Counted from the first letter of the stretch, positions 24,034-35,454 are shown. The stretch is DNA of 64,000 bases from Pachypanchax playfairii (GCA_006937955.1 SSNP01000138.1:692803-756802), one strand, 5' to 3'. Notes: generated from the sequence alone by a model not told the origin. Made by a program: numbers and translations.

Positions 24034-25635
24034 GAGTTTAAAAGCCAGGGCTCACTGATAATTTTATTGCACGAGGCAAAACCACAGTAATAAAACTATA
24101 ACAATTAACTAAGCTTGTTTATTTATTTATTTTGAATTGTTTTAGCAAAATGTAGTAATTTGTTTAGAGTATTAGTATGTTGTAGTTTTCTTGAATGAAA
24201 TTCCAGAAAGATGCTAGAAAAACAATTAGTGGAGTTTATAGATAACGGCACTGATACCAGTGATGCACTCAAATAATTAGTCCATTTATGTTGGACTTAT
24301 CTGTCAAAATCTACTAAGTCTGTAAGGGGAAACCTTATTTTCAAATAATTATTTCAGATTGGGTTGTGCTCAAAAAAGAAAGAAATAAGCATAAGTCTGT
24401 TGGCTAAACTTGATTTCTTGTGCAGCTTTGATAAAAGCATAAATCCATTCATGTGGTTGTTTTATTGTTTTCACGTGACTGTCATGACAGAAGCATCACC
24501 CAAAAAATTATAATGATTTGCACTTTTTTTGGTGACACTATAACAAAGATTGGTGTAAAATTTAGATGACTGTATTTTGATATGCAAAAGAGGGAGAAAG
24601 ACACGATGGGGGAGCAAAAATCAGTAAAATGAGGCCGCTTCATTCTTTCCTTCTTTCCTTTTTGTTTGGTTCCTTCATCCTCACATCTTATCCCTGAATA
24701 ACATTCCAGTTAGAGGGCTATGGTTGGATCATAGCAATGCAGGGTCTCTGCCGGCTTCCAAGGTTGCTGACAAGAAAGACAGGGAGCAGATGGTGGTCTT
24801 TGTCATTACCTCTTCTTTTCAGCCACCTTGTAAGCCTCGCCACTTTGTCAGTTTCTTTCCCTCTTTTTACCACAACAGCATTGCAGGCTTCTCAATGGCC
24901 CTAACCATTGCTATGTCATAAGTATGGACCTCCACCACCAGATGGTGAGATTATTTGGTGCAATTAATTCTTTGAGAGGATCAGTGGGAACATGTTTGCG
25001 GCATAGATTTGAGGGTGCGTGGTTGAATGTGTTGAAAGACATTCCTCTTTAAATTTCTTCAAGAAAAAAAAAAAAAGATTTAGTGGGGGTCAGAGGCTGG
25101 GGGCTCTGGTGGGAGGTTCCAAAAAGGGCAGAGTGAAAGGAAGGGGTTTTGTTCTGTCAGGAAAGTGCATTAAGAGTTTGAAGCTGGGTATGGGAACTTT
25201 TCTAAATGAAAAGGGGCCAAGGGTCCACTCTGGAATTTCACATTCCTCAGTCAAAAATAAACAGGAAAACATTTTTACCATGTCAAACAACACAGATTAT
25301 TTAGTTTTATCAAATAACTAAAATAGTTATAGATGATTTTAAAACAAGTAGTAAATATAATTTACATAATCTGAGCTGTTTAACTGCCCAAAGGGATTCC
25401 TTAACTTAATAAACAAACCTGTCCATCGACCGCTGCTTCTTCTGCTCTCAGATGTGCTGAACAGCAGAACAGTAGCACAAGCCTGTAATTTGTCACTACA
25501 CTCCACCACAGAGCTTTTAATGACCTTGTAGGTCAAAGGTCAAGTCCCTCATTAACTCTCCTTTCACCATCTGACTGTTTCCTAGAGTCAATTGTTAATT
25601 TACTTTCTGATCCATTACTTTCATTACCATTCCAC
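24034..25635. other. Gene-free stretch
   Basis: AT-rich sequence with a 13-A run near 25064-25076. No exon, RNA gene or defined repeat was recognised. Confidence 0.5.
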
Positions 25636-25639
25636 TGAA

Positions 25640-26015
25640 CTAGGCTTCTCTAATTCCAGCACTTTCAAAACATTGTTGGTTATTCTGGTCCATCCCTTTA
25701 GTTATGCTGCTATAGTCTTACACTGCTGGACATACTGAGGACATTTCTTCCCTATGTTGTCTTTACTTCCTCTATATTTTTATTACAAATATTGCTACTA
25801 TTAAACTTTGTTTCTCTTCCATAGTTTGGATAACTGCTCCAACTCTTGTATGTTTGTGTTCTCGTCGGGTCGAGGCCGACGGTCGCTCATCCTGAGTCAG
25901 TTCTGCTGGAGGTTTCTTCCTGTTAAAAGGGGGTCATTCCTTTCCACTGTTGCCCACTGCACTGTGCAGGGTTAGGATGGAGGATTGTGTCAAACTGAAT
26001 ATATAATCTGATAAT
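25640..26015 (+). repeat. L2-type LINE 3' UTR
   Basis: TTATGCTGCTATAGTCTTAC, CGGGTCGAGGCCGACGG, GGAGGTTTCTTCCTGTTAAA and GGATGGAGGATTGTGTCAA follow each other in the order of the common fish L2 3' UTR. No reverse transcriptase coding part is present; the copy is 5'-truncated and lacks a clear final tail. Confidence 0.65.
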
Positions 26016-26097
26016 TTTCATAAATAGCCATCTTTTTACGAACACTGACTGTATATAACTGGCTTTGAATCTGGAGCTCCCTGTTTTGATATAAATT

Positions 26098-26682
26098 ACG
26101 CTGGGTTCATACGACAAGATTTTCATGCCGATTTTGCCCCGATTTTCCTTCCAACAAGCACAAATTATCAGGATGGCTCTTAAGATAATTCTAACAGATA
26201 GTCTTGCTTTGTGTGAAGAGCGATCAGGTCCGCTCGGAAGGAAGTTCAATCACAAATCTAACATGTTGGATTGTCTTGGCCTGATATTGGTCTGTGTGTG
26301 ATGTCTTGAAAGGAGAACAGAGCATACAACCAGCTCAGTGCAGTGACCCAATCAGAAAGCGAGGTGACGGGACGCTTCTTTTTCATCTGACGCCGGGTTC
26401 ACACTGGCTGAAAGCGCTGTGGAGCGATGGGCTCGGCTGCTCCCCTGTTCACACCAGACTCTGGTGACCAGACGCATATTTCTCAGCAAACTGTCCACAA
26501 GCGCTTCTGCTTATTTGTTTATTTTTTGGGGGAAACCGTCTCTATCTGTGTGTTATGTGTGGCCACATGACATGATGAGACACCACACACGACAGGAGCA
26601 GAACAGGAACATGCCCGATTTTTTTTTCCGTGTGTGTCTGAAACACTTGCGACACTAAAATCTTGTCGCGTGAACCAGGCTT
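26098..26682. mobile_element. Inverted-repeat DNA element (GGTTCA..CGACAAGATTTT ends)
   Basis: The left end GCTGGGTTCATACGACAAGA and the right end in reverse complement (GCCTGGTTCACGCGACAAGA) match with four differences, and both continue TTTT. About 585 bp, no coding region. An internal CGCCGGGTTCACACTGGC segment at 26391 suggests either nested related ends or a second element. The superfamily is not decided. Confidence 0.6.
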
Positions 26683-26844
26683 TAGACTTGCTGTTTCTTT
26701 TTTTTGAATGCATTCAGATTGTTTCTGTTGTGAAAAGGTTTGTAACTACAGTTTGCAACAAGAAACTACTGAGAATAAATAAAGAAAAATATACACATTG
26801 TCTTTGCTAATATCATTAGGTGGCCTGTGGCCTAATGACAAAAT

Positions 26845-26945
26845 CCTTGAGTGAGATACTGAACCCCAGAACTGTTCCCTGGGTGCTGTACAAACAGCAG
26901 CCATCTACTCCTCAGGGATGGCTCCTCTGATTCGTGGCATGATGT
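26845..26945 (+). repeat. tRNA-SINE middle fragment
   Basis: TCCTTGAGTGAGATACTGAA, then CCCCAGAACTGTTCCCTGGG and CCATCTACTCCTCAGGGATGG match the central part of a widespread fish tRNA-derived SINE (CCTTGAGCAAGACACTGAAC). Head and tail are absent. Confidence 0.55.
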
Positions 26946-27654
26946 CGACTGTAAGATTATTTCTTTACTCTTCTCATTCTCAGTCTCATATCAGTTTATC
27001 AACCAGCAAAAAAACTCAACAAAACGTGCAAATGTGCCACCGCTTAATGTACACGCCCGATTCTGTTACAGATAAGTAGGTAACATGACATCAGAATTAG
27101 ACCTGAAACAAATGAGTTTCTAAAGCTCAGATAAAACAACAAGCAGGGCAGCAGCTGTACAACATGACAAAACAAAGCTGCACCTGTTGTCACTCATTCA
27201 AACAAACAGAAAGATCATACACACAATAACTCAACACACAAATTTGTGTTTTTACCTACATGTTGCTGGGACTCTCAGCAGTTATGGAGTTGGAGAAGAG
27301 GAGGATACAGATGTGACACTGACTGAAGATGCATCTTACAACTGTACTGCATTATGTATTGAATTGCTGCAATTCTTTGAGTGAATCAAAAAAAAAACCT
27401 GATAATTCCAGAAAGTAATTTCTACTGTTATCAGAGCAGATAAAGTATTTCTGACTGGTCAGTTGTTTAGAGACCAGGAGATCCCTCTGTGGCTCTACTA
27501 AGGTAATATGTAGTATGATCCTGTATATTTAAATAAGGAAACAATTTGAAAGGAGTTTCAGGTAAACTAAAAATTCAAGCACTTTTAATTTAACACTTAA
27601 TGCATGGAGCACACCGAGGTCAGTCAGTTAATTATTATCTATATCTACTTGCCT

Positions 27655-27770
27655 TTGTTCAGGGTCATGAGGAGCTGGTGTCTATCTCCAGTACTCATTG
27701 GGCGAGAGGCGGGGTTACACCTGGACAGATCACCAGTCCATCACACTCAGGTCAAGATGAGTCATGTTTA
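27655..27770 (-). repeat. SINE body fragment, inverted
   Basis: GCGAGAGGCGGGGTTACACC then TGGACAGATCACCAGTCCATC is the reverse complement of the common fish SINE body (GATGGACTGGCGACCTGTCC). A fuller copy lies at 57.66 kb. Confidence 0.65.
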
Positions 27771-27984
27771 ATATCACTTCAATGGGGGGTAGAACACCTG
27801 GATTGGAGTTGATGGTATTTCATGGAAATTACAGGTGTTGTCATTGTTGTTTATTATTTTCTGCATTTATTATTTCTATTATATTCTAGTCAGTATGGTG
27901 AAAGGGTACCCCATTGACCAGTGAACAGTGTAAATATGTGATAAATATTATAAATATTGTTTTTATTTGTTTTTTATGGGCTTG

Positions 27985-28347
27985 CAGTGGCACCCCCGCC
28001 CCCTCCAGCAGCTATGCCAAGAGCTCGTTCTGCTGGTGCACGCCAGCTCTGCTAGGGTTGCTGGACTGCCTGGAGCCCTGGGGGCTGGTCTTAGAGTAAG
28101 TGGGGGCTATTGCTCCCTTTTCCTATCCGGCCCATCTCACCCTCAATCTCACTACTATGTGGGGTGTCAGGGCATGGCTATGGGCCTTGTAGGTCCATTG
28201 ATGCCATGCTGGAGGTGAGGATGTGATGAAAAGTGCTTAATCAGGAATGGGTCCGATTCCTGGACTCTGAGGCCGTTGAGCCCTGGCCTAACCCTGTATC
28301 GGGGCAAGGGGCAGTGTGCTGGGCCTTTAATGTATGGATATGTGTCT
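27985..28347. other. GC-rich unclassified block before the LINE
   Basis: This segment is much richer in GC than its neighbours (for example CACCCCCGCCCCCTCCAGC and TGTATCGGGGCAAGGGGCAG). Its open frames show no known domain. It abuts the L2 reverse transcriptase fragment and has the look of a dispersed repeat or chimeric retroelement part, but I cannot name it. Confidence 0.35.
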
Positions 28348-29290
28348 CAGGCCTTTAAGGTTGCTGTAATTAAACCTTTACTTAAAAAACCTGATCTTGA
28401 TCCAGGATCTCCAGGTAATTATCGACCTATATCCAATTTACCCTTCATCTCAAAAATTCTAGAAAAGGTTGTTGGAAACCAGTTATGTGACAGAGGAATG
28501 ATCTTTTTGAAGAGTTCCAGTCAGGATTTAGAGCTCATCATAGCACTGAAACAGCACTGGTGAAAGTTTCTAATGATATTCTCATGTCCTCAGACAGTGG
28601 ACTTGTGTCTGTACTTGTCCTGTTAGATCTCAGTGCTGCGTTTGATACTATAGATCATAAGATCCTATTAAAGAGGCTTGAATATGATATTGGGATTCAG
28701 GGAACTGCATTAAACTGGTTTGAATCATATTTATCTGACAGATTTCAGTTTGTTCATGTAAATAATGAATCTTCTTCATATACCAGAGTCAGTCATGGAG
28801 TTCCTCAGGGTTCAGTGCTTGGACCAATCCTCTTTACTATATATATGTTACCGCTTGGTAAAATTATTAGACAACATGGTATAAAATTCCATTTTTATGC
28901 TGATGATTACAAGCGTGTCTTAATGATGTAAAATCTTGGATGACGCTGATTTTTTTGCTTTTAAACTCAGACATGACAGAGGTTGTGACTTTTGGGCTTG
29001 ACAATCTTAGGAACAAGTTGTGTAATAAGTTATCTTTGTTGGATGGCATTAACTTGGCCTCCAATCAGAAGGTAAAGAACCTGGGTGTTGTCTTTGACTA
29101 GGACTTGTCCTTTAGTTCCACTGTCACCAGTCGTGCTGCTCAGGATGGGGGATTGTACTGAATTAACAATTCAACCCAATCAACTGGTTCCTTAGATAAG
29201 AAATGTTTTATTATTACTTGGTAAATTTTTCTGTAAAGTGCCTTGAAATTATTTTGTTATAAACTGGTGCTTTATAAATAAATAAACATG
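28348..29290 (+). pseudogene. L2-clade LINE, 5'-truncated, dead reverse transcriptase plus 3' tail
   Basis: The translation gives VAVIKPLLKKPDLDP and NYRPISNLPFISKILEK (RT domain 0/1), motif A LLDLSAAFDTIDHKILL, motif B GVPQGSVLGPILFTIYM and motif C FHFYADD. After YADD the frame is deleted and shifted, resuming with KTE-like and KNLGVVFD segments and then a stop. One frameshift falls near 28500-28560. The 3' end has the tail TCTGTAAAGTGCCTTGAAAT followed by ATAAATAAA. The element once copied itself by target-primed reverse transcription; this copy cannot. A second copy of its 3' end lies at 44.81 kb. Confidence 0.85.
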
Positions 29291-31240
29291 AACTTGAAAC
29301 TTAAAAATGGCACAACTCAAACTGCATGAGGATCCAAAACCCAGGTCAGAAATGTTTGAAGTGACCATGGTAGGAAATGAAGAAGTGAAAACAGCAGCTG
29401 GGGGACTAGTGAAAAACTCCCAGTAGCATCAACTATACAGCAGTGAATAATGCCTTTAGACTTGACTGAACTGATGGTGACCTAAATGAGTGTGGCTCGG
29501 AGCACATCTCCCACTTTTAGCACAGATAATATGGAAATAGATCATAGCTACTAAACACAATCACTACAGGTGGACTGGCTCATGGTGCGCCGCTCCTGGA
29601 GAGAATTATCCTCAAAGAGTTTGTCTTTTCTCTAGTCAGTTTTTCTCTTCCTGTTAAAGTGTGACTGTCTTCGAAGCACAAAATCCTAAATCATTTTCAA
29701 AGTCTTGTATTTATGAACGGTCATCCGTGGTTCTCATGGTGTTTTTGTGTGTGTTTACAAGGCGTGTGAGTGTGTGGATGGTTACTCAGGTTGCACAGAG
29801 TAAACAGAGAATACACCTGTGTAAATGACACAGTTAGCTGTTGTGTTTAGCCTGTAGGCCATCAGGGAACGAGACATGTTGTGCAAACTGTGTCACCTGG
29901 AGAGAGCAACAATAAGCTTCAGTGTAGACCGTCAGTGCAGCCAAATCTCTCTTCAAACAGCTCTCTAACAGCTAATACTCGATAATATTTAAAACCAATT
30001 CCAAACGCGTGTCACCACTCATCACAAACTTAGTCCACCTGCTGGAGAGTTTTATATGCTATTGGTTAAACATTGTCAGCTGGTGATGAAGGATAGGAAG
30101 ACAGTGCTTTCCCATCCAAACCAAACCAACAGCTATGTTTTATGGGGGGAAAATTAACCGGGAGATTTTAACAAGTCACCATAATGTGATTTCAGAAATG
30201 AAGAACTGGGAGACACATGGATGAACCCGTCATTCAAAACAAAAGAAAAATATTGGACAGAATGAGGTTTATTACTTCTAATTTCAATTTTCCTCATGAG
30301 TAGATGGATAGATACAGTGATGGATGAAATTAAATATTTTGATATTTTCTATTTAACCTCAAAACTCATATGAAAAAATCTTTATTACTGAAAAAAGATG
30401 TTTTCTATGTGTCATTTGATTTTTTTTCTTTGACACGGTTTTAAACCTCAAAGGACAATGAAGGGTTAACTCTGTATCCTGGAAGTGTGCATGTAACACC
30501 CATTGCAACTTTAACCACATCCCAGAGAAACCTCATGCACAGATGTAGCTATCTTGCAATTTCTTCTTAGTTGCAGCACTTTTGAAACACCACGATTGTT
30601 GCAATTCTGTTCAAGCAAGACTTACTTTACCGGCACAGTGTTCCTTCCTTAAACATTGAAATATAAATGTTTGTGTTGATTATCAGTCTGTGTTTCAACT
30701 GGGTTGTGGTCTAATTGTGTCTGCTCTGTGGAAACACAACAAAGATCAGCTCTTGTTACCAAGCTTCAGTCCCCTGTTGGTACCTTTAACCCTTTATAGC
30801 AAGAACAGACAAAATTAGAGAAGTTAATACGAAGGAAGCAGAGGACAGAAAGAAAAGAGACATGTTTGTCTTTCCTCTTTAGTTCTAAGAAGAGGTTCAT
30901 TCTTACATGTTATAGGCTGAAAAAAATAGAATACAACAAGGACCCTGACCTCAAAACATTAAAATGCATGTTGTTGTATTTTTGCGTCCACACATCAGCT
31001 GCATACAGAGGACACAAACACAAGGTTGTTCCTTGAACTTTAATCAACCTTGATGTCTTGTACAAATGAAAAGAAGGAGGCGGTTCTGAGGCAGGTCACA
31101 CACAGATACAGCAGAAATTAATTATGGGTCGTTTGTGTCATGATCACTCAAAGGCCAGAACTAAATAGTGAATAATACAAGTTACAGATTAAAATAAAAA
31201 AAGGTTTATTTAAAAACATACAGTGAAGAACATTTTACTG
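29291..31240. other. Gene-free stretch
   Basis: No coding exon or RNA gene is recognised. Sequence complexity is ordinary. Confidence 0.5.
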
Positions 31241-31244
31241 CAGT

Positions 31245-31830
31245 TTGAGCTCAGGAACTGGATCTGAAGAGAACAGGAGAGGTTGATTAGAGATGAAGAA
31301 TAATTAAATCTCTCTCACTTTGTATATGAAGTGCAGCTGAGCACAGAGCTGAGAGGAGTCCAAGAGACCGAGAAGCCAAACCAAAGAACAAGGAGGAAGA
31401 ACAGGAGACCAGAGTCTAGGTGGGTCCAGCAGACAGGTGAGTGTGTGTTCTGACAGATCCTCAAAGTTTTCAGAAACAGGTTCCATCAGTCATGTAGTCA
31501 GGAACTGGTTCCTCAGACATAAATCAAAGAAGAGAATATTTAATCCAGATTATCTTTGGTTAGAAGGAATAAATAAACAAGAACATTTTATTTGATATGA
31601 TAAATAAAACTTTTAACAACTTTAGATTAACTTGAGGAAAGAAACACTTGAGACCAAAATGACCAGTGAGTAGCAGCAGAGGCCAGGTATTTATGTTGAT
31701 TGATAAGTGAACACAGGTGTGACTGCTGGTGTCCAAACGTCACCTGATGGGTGGAGACAACAGAGATCTGGACCTGCCTCCTGAGAACCTGCAGAGAAAC
31801 AGAACTGAGGGAGAAACACTGAGCAACAAC
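31245..31830 (+). repeat. Unclassified interspersed repeat, copy 2
   Basis: Inverted relative to the copy at 9400-9945. The shared blocks cover GAACAGGAGACCAGAGTC, GTGTGTGTTCTGACAGATCC, TAGTCAGGAACTGGTTCC and AGACAACAGAGATCTGGACC in the same order. Between blocks the copies differ by insertions and deletions, so both are old. CAGACAGGTGAGTG at about 31431 resembles a splice donor, but no exon is recognisable. Confidence 0.7.
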
Positions 31831-32830
31831 AACATGAGTTCAGACTCTCACAGTTTTCATTCAAACCCGGTGTCATCCTGGTCAGCTGCTCTAATGTTGG
31901 ACACAGTGAATCACTATACTGTACTTTTCTTTGTTAATCTCTCATGCACCTTGTTCTCAGAGCTCCATTGTATTTATAACAGAACTCATTGAATTGTTTT
32001 ACAGTCAGCAGGTTATTTCAGATATTTATAAATACTTTGGTTAATATAATAAGTTGAAATCATTTTGGCCCTCTCAGATCCACCATCATCAGATAAAAAC
32101 TGAAATCACAGATGTGTTGAGGACTCATCAGCCAAAAACACTTTGTCATTAACCACAAATATCATCGATCATCAAAGGAAAGGATTTTGTTCATTCTCAA
32201 AACTCAGAGTTAGAAGTTTGTAAAGAGAGCTCAGCAGCATTTCGAAAGCAGTTGACTAAAAGAACACTAAAGAACATCTTGTGATGAGTGTTGAGAGAAA
32301 AAAGCTTCTGAATTTCATGAAAATGTCACATCTCTAACAATCAACCCAAATTTCATCAGTTAGTTCAAGATAAACTCAAACAGATCTAAAAAGCTGCAGA
32401 TGAGGTCAAGGCTGGATCAGCAGCTCCAGACTTACAGCTTTAACAGTCTGTTGTCTGACTGACACATTCATCTAGTTTCTATAGACAGTTTGTGCACATG
32501 AAATATTGTGATAAAGATTCATAACACGGATTTCTCTGAAGCTGTCCATGAACCAAACATGCAAATATTACTGAAGGCAACAAACACCTTCCATGGCAAC
32601 AGAAAACTGTTAAAAAGCCTGATGTGATGGGGAAAATTCCCAGAGTCATTCAAGCACTTTAATATTCATGACAGAGAAAGTTTTAGACATTAAACCTCGA
32701 TAGAGGTGCTGAAGTGGGCGACATGGGCCCGAATGTATGAAGGGAAACAAGTTTGTGAGCTGAAGCTGAGAGGAAACATCAGCGTTGTTTGGCAACCTGC
32801 CCTAAAGACAGAAAGAAACAAAAAAGCGCT
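31831..32830. other. Gene-free stretch upstream of id4
   Basis: AT-rich and free of recognised exons. It may contain distal promoter sequence, with no motif cluster obvious by eye. Confidence 0.45.
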
Positions 32831-32844
32831 GGGTGTGAATGAAT

Positions 32845-32992
32845 GGATGTGGCCGCGGTGTGTGGCGCCAGGCAGTCTGCCCGGAGGGGCGGTTCTCTGA
32901 GCGACCGACACGGCACTCCGCGGCGGCGCGGCGGCGCGGCAGCGGAGCGGAGACTGGAGGAATGTAGGGGGGGGGGGGGGGGGGGGGGGGGG
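32845..32992. promoter_or_regulatory. CpG-dense block and 26-G run upstream of id4
   Basis: The block is rich in CpG (GCGGCGGCGCGGCGGCGCGG region) and is followed by an uninterrupted run of 26 G at 32967-32992, with strong G-quadruplex potential. It contains the BMP-type element at 32863. It lies about 0.85 to 1 kb before the id4 start codon and stands out from the AT-rich surroundings, so it is probably part of the upstream regulatory region. Confidence 0.55.
32863..32879 (+). promoter_or_regulatory. BMP response element, TGGCGCC-N5-GTCTG (upstream)
   Basis: Perfect match to the SMAD1/5-SMAD4 response element of vertebrate BMP targets: TGGCGCC, spacer AGGCA, GTCTG. ID genes are classic direct BMP targets with GGCGCC plus SMAD-box elements roughly 1 kb upstream. 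This site is about 0.79 kb before the predicted transcription start. Confidence 0.7.
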
Positions 32993-33289
32993 CAGAATAA
33001 TACACAGCTGGGGAGAGGAATGCCAAAGGGGTGCTGCCAGAATCACTTGTTCCTAACCGGGTTCTCAAGCTGCTTTCTGGAGTCTAATTGAAAATTGACC
33101 CAAGATTTTATTATTTAGCTATTATTAAACCCAAAATAACACATTTACTTCTTTAATCATTGGTATTTCACTGGGTTCCTGGTGAGTTTAATTAATCTGG
33201 AAGGTTCAATTTCAGTTTTTATTTTATTCTCCAAAGTGATAAAAGGCAGTTTTTTTTTTGTTTCTCTAACTGTGAGCAAACGAAGCGGT

Positions 33290-33304
33290 GCGTGATGATC
33301 ACGC
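33290..33304. promoter_or_regulatory. Perfect 7+1+7 palindrome near id4 promoter
   Basis: GCGTGAT-G-ATCACGC is a perfect inverted repeat with a 1-bp centre, about 335 bp upstream of the TATA box. It could be a dimeric factor site; the factor is not identified. Confidence 0.3.
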
Positions 33305-33623
33305 ATCATCCCGGTGGGATCCAGCGGGTGAAACGCTGAACACGTTACAGACTTTGGGAGGATCTTTTTTCTTGATGCTTTGTACTACTTGACACTCTGT
33401 CTTTGCTCATCTTCGGTTCTTTTTTCCTCTCTCCCTTTCTCTCACGCACACTAAAACAAACTCAAGCGTACAGCTCTTGATAGACAGCCCACCTCCGCGC
33501 GCACAGAAAGAGACACGCCTTTTCTGGGCTCGTTTATCGGGTCGGTGGACGACGGGCTGCCGGTGATTGACCAGCTTGTTTGCCTGATGTGTCACCCCGC
33601 AGCCTTGGCGCCTCCCTCTCCGG

Positions 33624-33630
33624 TATAAAT
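33624..33630 (+). promoter_or_regulatory. id4: id4 TATA box
   Basis: TATAAAT in a GC-rich setting (CTCTCCGGTATAAATGTGG), about 216 bp before the start codon. Transcription is expected to begin near 33650-33660. A GGCGCC lies 14 bp upstream of the box (33608). In the predicted 5' UTR there is a CRE-like GACGTCAC at 33680 and a minimal upstream frame ATG-TGT-TGA at 33691-33699. Confidence 0.7.
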
Positions 33631-33839
33631 GTGGCACATCTGACTGCGTGCACACTGATCCTGCTGAGGAGATCTGGGAGACGTCACGGGATGTGTTGAC
33701 AGACTCACATTCCGCACTGAGGTCTGATTATTCCCTCTTATTCCGCGGAGCTTGTCTTTGCTGTAGTATTTTTCTCCTGTTAGTGTAAAAGATTATTTTC
33801 CTATTTCGCTGCCTCGATCCGAGCCGTTGGTTATCTAAG

Positions 33840-34241
33840 ATGAAGGCTGTTACTCCAGTCCGCCCCCAGGACTCCTCCTCCTCCTCCAGCAGCAGCAGCA
33901 GCAGCAGCCAGCTCTCTCTGCACTATCTATCCAAACAGAGCCTGAACATCGCCCGGTGCAGGATGGAAGAGGAGGACCTGTTCTGCCTGCAGTACGACAT
34001 GAACGACTGCTACAGCCGACTCAAGCGCCTGGTGCCCACCATTCCGCAGGATAAGAAAGTCAGCAAAGTGGAGATCCTTCAACATGTCATAGACTACATC
34101 CTGGACCTGCAGCTGGCCCTCGAGACGCACCCTTCTCTCCATAAACAACAGCCACAGCGGACCGGGACCGGGACCTGTCCTCCTGCAGCCTCCAACCCCA
34201 GCAGGACTCCGCTGACGGTGCTGAACATTGACCATCATCAG
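33840..34241 (+). CDS. id4: id4 coding exon 1 (HLH domain)
   Basis: This exon encodes residues 1-134 of a predicted 149-residue inhibitor of DNA binding 4. ID proteins pair with E-proteins through a helix-loop-helix and, having no basic region, stop them binding E-boxes, which holds back differentiation. The start MKAVTPVRP matches the ID4 N-terminus (MKAVSPVRP). Residues 12-23 are a Ser run coded by five TCC and seven AGC. The HLH covers about 52-93: YDMNDCYSRLKRLVPTIP, then KVSKVEILQHVIDYILDLQ; the preceding CRMEEEDLFC lacks the basic DNA-binding residues. The C-terminal part has RTPLTVLNID as in ID4. The exon ends in phase 0 at CAG|GTAAGA. ID1-3 are excluded by the VPTIP loop context, ALETHP and the ILCR end. 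The open frame continuing past 34241 is intron. Confidence 0.97.
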
Positions 34242-34702
34242 GTAAGATTTAACAGGCTTCTTCTGACGGGACCTACCGGAGGAGCCCGTTTTACATCCAG
34301 ACAGTCGACCCCCCCGTCAGATCCAGACAAAGCGTGTCATGCTCACATGTCATTGTGCTTTTAATGTGGCAGAAAAAAAGAAAGAAAGAAAATCCACACG
34401 CCGCGCACCTCGTATTATTTCACGCAAAAATAAAAACAAAGCTCAACTGCACATGAACTGAAGATTGCACATTTGATTGCGGACTCTATGATTTGCATGA
34501 TAATGACAGTGTGTCAGAGGCCCACCTTATCCCAGGGGACCGAAGTGCCTGCAGTCCCCTCCACCGCACACAGCAGGTCCAATCTGACATTCAGCATCCA
34601 AACACATTCTGATCAATTTATGTGTTTTACTTGATTGAGGCCTTTTATTCTTATCATGAACAACCTGGTTTTACAGGCTTTTTCCTTCTTTTTATTTCAC
34701 AG
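34242..34702 (+). other. id4: id4 intron 1
   Basis: A 461-bp intron: donor CAG|GTAAGA at 34241/34242, and a pyrimidine-rich acceptor (TTTTTCCTTCTTTTTATTTCACAG region) ending AG at 34701-34702. Phase 0. Position and phase fit the vertebrate ID gene structure. Confidence 0.9.
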
Positions 34703-34750
34703 AGAACATCAATAGTAAAAAAAACAGAAGACTCAATTCTATGTCGTTGA
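34703..34750 (+). CDS. id4: id4 coding exon 2 (C-terminus)
   Basis: After the intron the frame reads RTSIVKKTEDSILCR and stop (TGA at 34748-34750), giving a total of 149 residues compared with 161 in human ID4. The ending DSILCR matches the human ID4 C-terminus (GDSILCR), which confirms the acceptor and frame. This exon is too short to be found as an isolated reading frame. A consensus donor (TGG|GTAAGT) lies 18 bp after the stop, so the gene is expected to have a further intron in the 3' UTR. Confidence 0.93.
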   Translation, partial: RTSIVKKTEDSILCR

Positions 34751-35047
34751 GACATCAGAACTGCATGGGTAAGTTGATTTAAAATATTATCAACAAATTA
34801 CATCATTTTGAATCAGTTTAAATGATTTTTATTTATTTGATTAAAACACATCACTGATGAACTTGTTTACTGTTTCCTGAACTCAGTGTCACACTGTTAG
34901 TCTGTGACGCTCCAGTAAAGGTTAGGTTGATGTCAGGTAAAATAATAGTGGAACATGAAATTGGCACCAGCCTCAAAGACAGCTGTGTTTTACGCAATAA
35001 CTGTCACTGGTGTAGCAATCTGAGAAAACAGAAGGTTAAAACCTCAG

Positions 35048-35051
<4 letters not shown>

Positions 35052-35114
<63 letters not shown>

Positions 35115-35400
35115 GTGTGTTTTGGTATCCTTTTGGGGACCGTCCATTGACTTCCATTGATTTTAGTAACTAGATTTATACCTAACCCAAACCCTTTTAC
35201 TAACCTTAACCATTACTGATCTATAACTAACCCTAAGACTAACTAAAACTCTATTCACACCATACCTATAAACCTAACCCCTAACCCTAAAAAGGGGAGT
35301 CCCCCCCATGGGGACCAGGCTTCGGTCCCCACAAGAACCCTCGGACCCCAGAAAGATAGTAAAAGTCAGGAAACGGGTCCCCAGGAGGTCAGAAATACAA

Positions 35401-35454
<54 letters not shown>

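Noticed and set aside
32690..33068. Pro-rich frames upstream of id4 on the minus strand
   Set aside because: They are caused by the 26-G run and the CpG block; no gene is supported.
33608..33613. GGCGCC near the TATA box as a third BMP element
   Set aside because: The GTCTG half is absent at the required spacing; likewise the TGGCGCC at 43205 and the GGCGCC at 52655.
34242..34364. Extension of the id4 frame beyond exon 1
   Set aside because: A consensus donor at 34242 and the recovered C-terminus DSILCR in exon 2 show that this part is intron.
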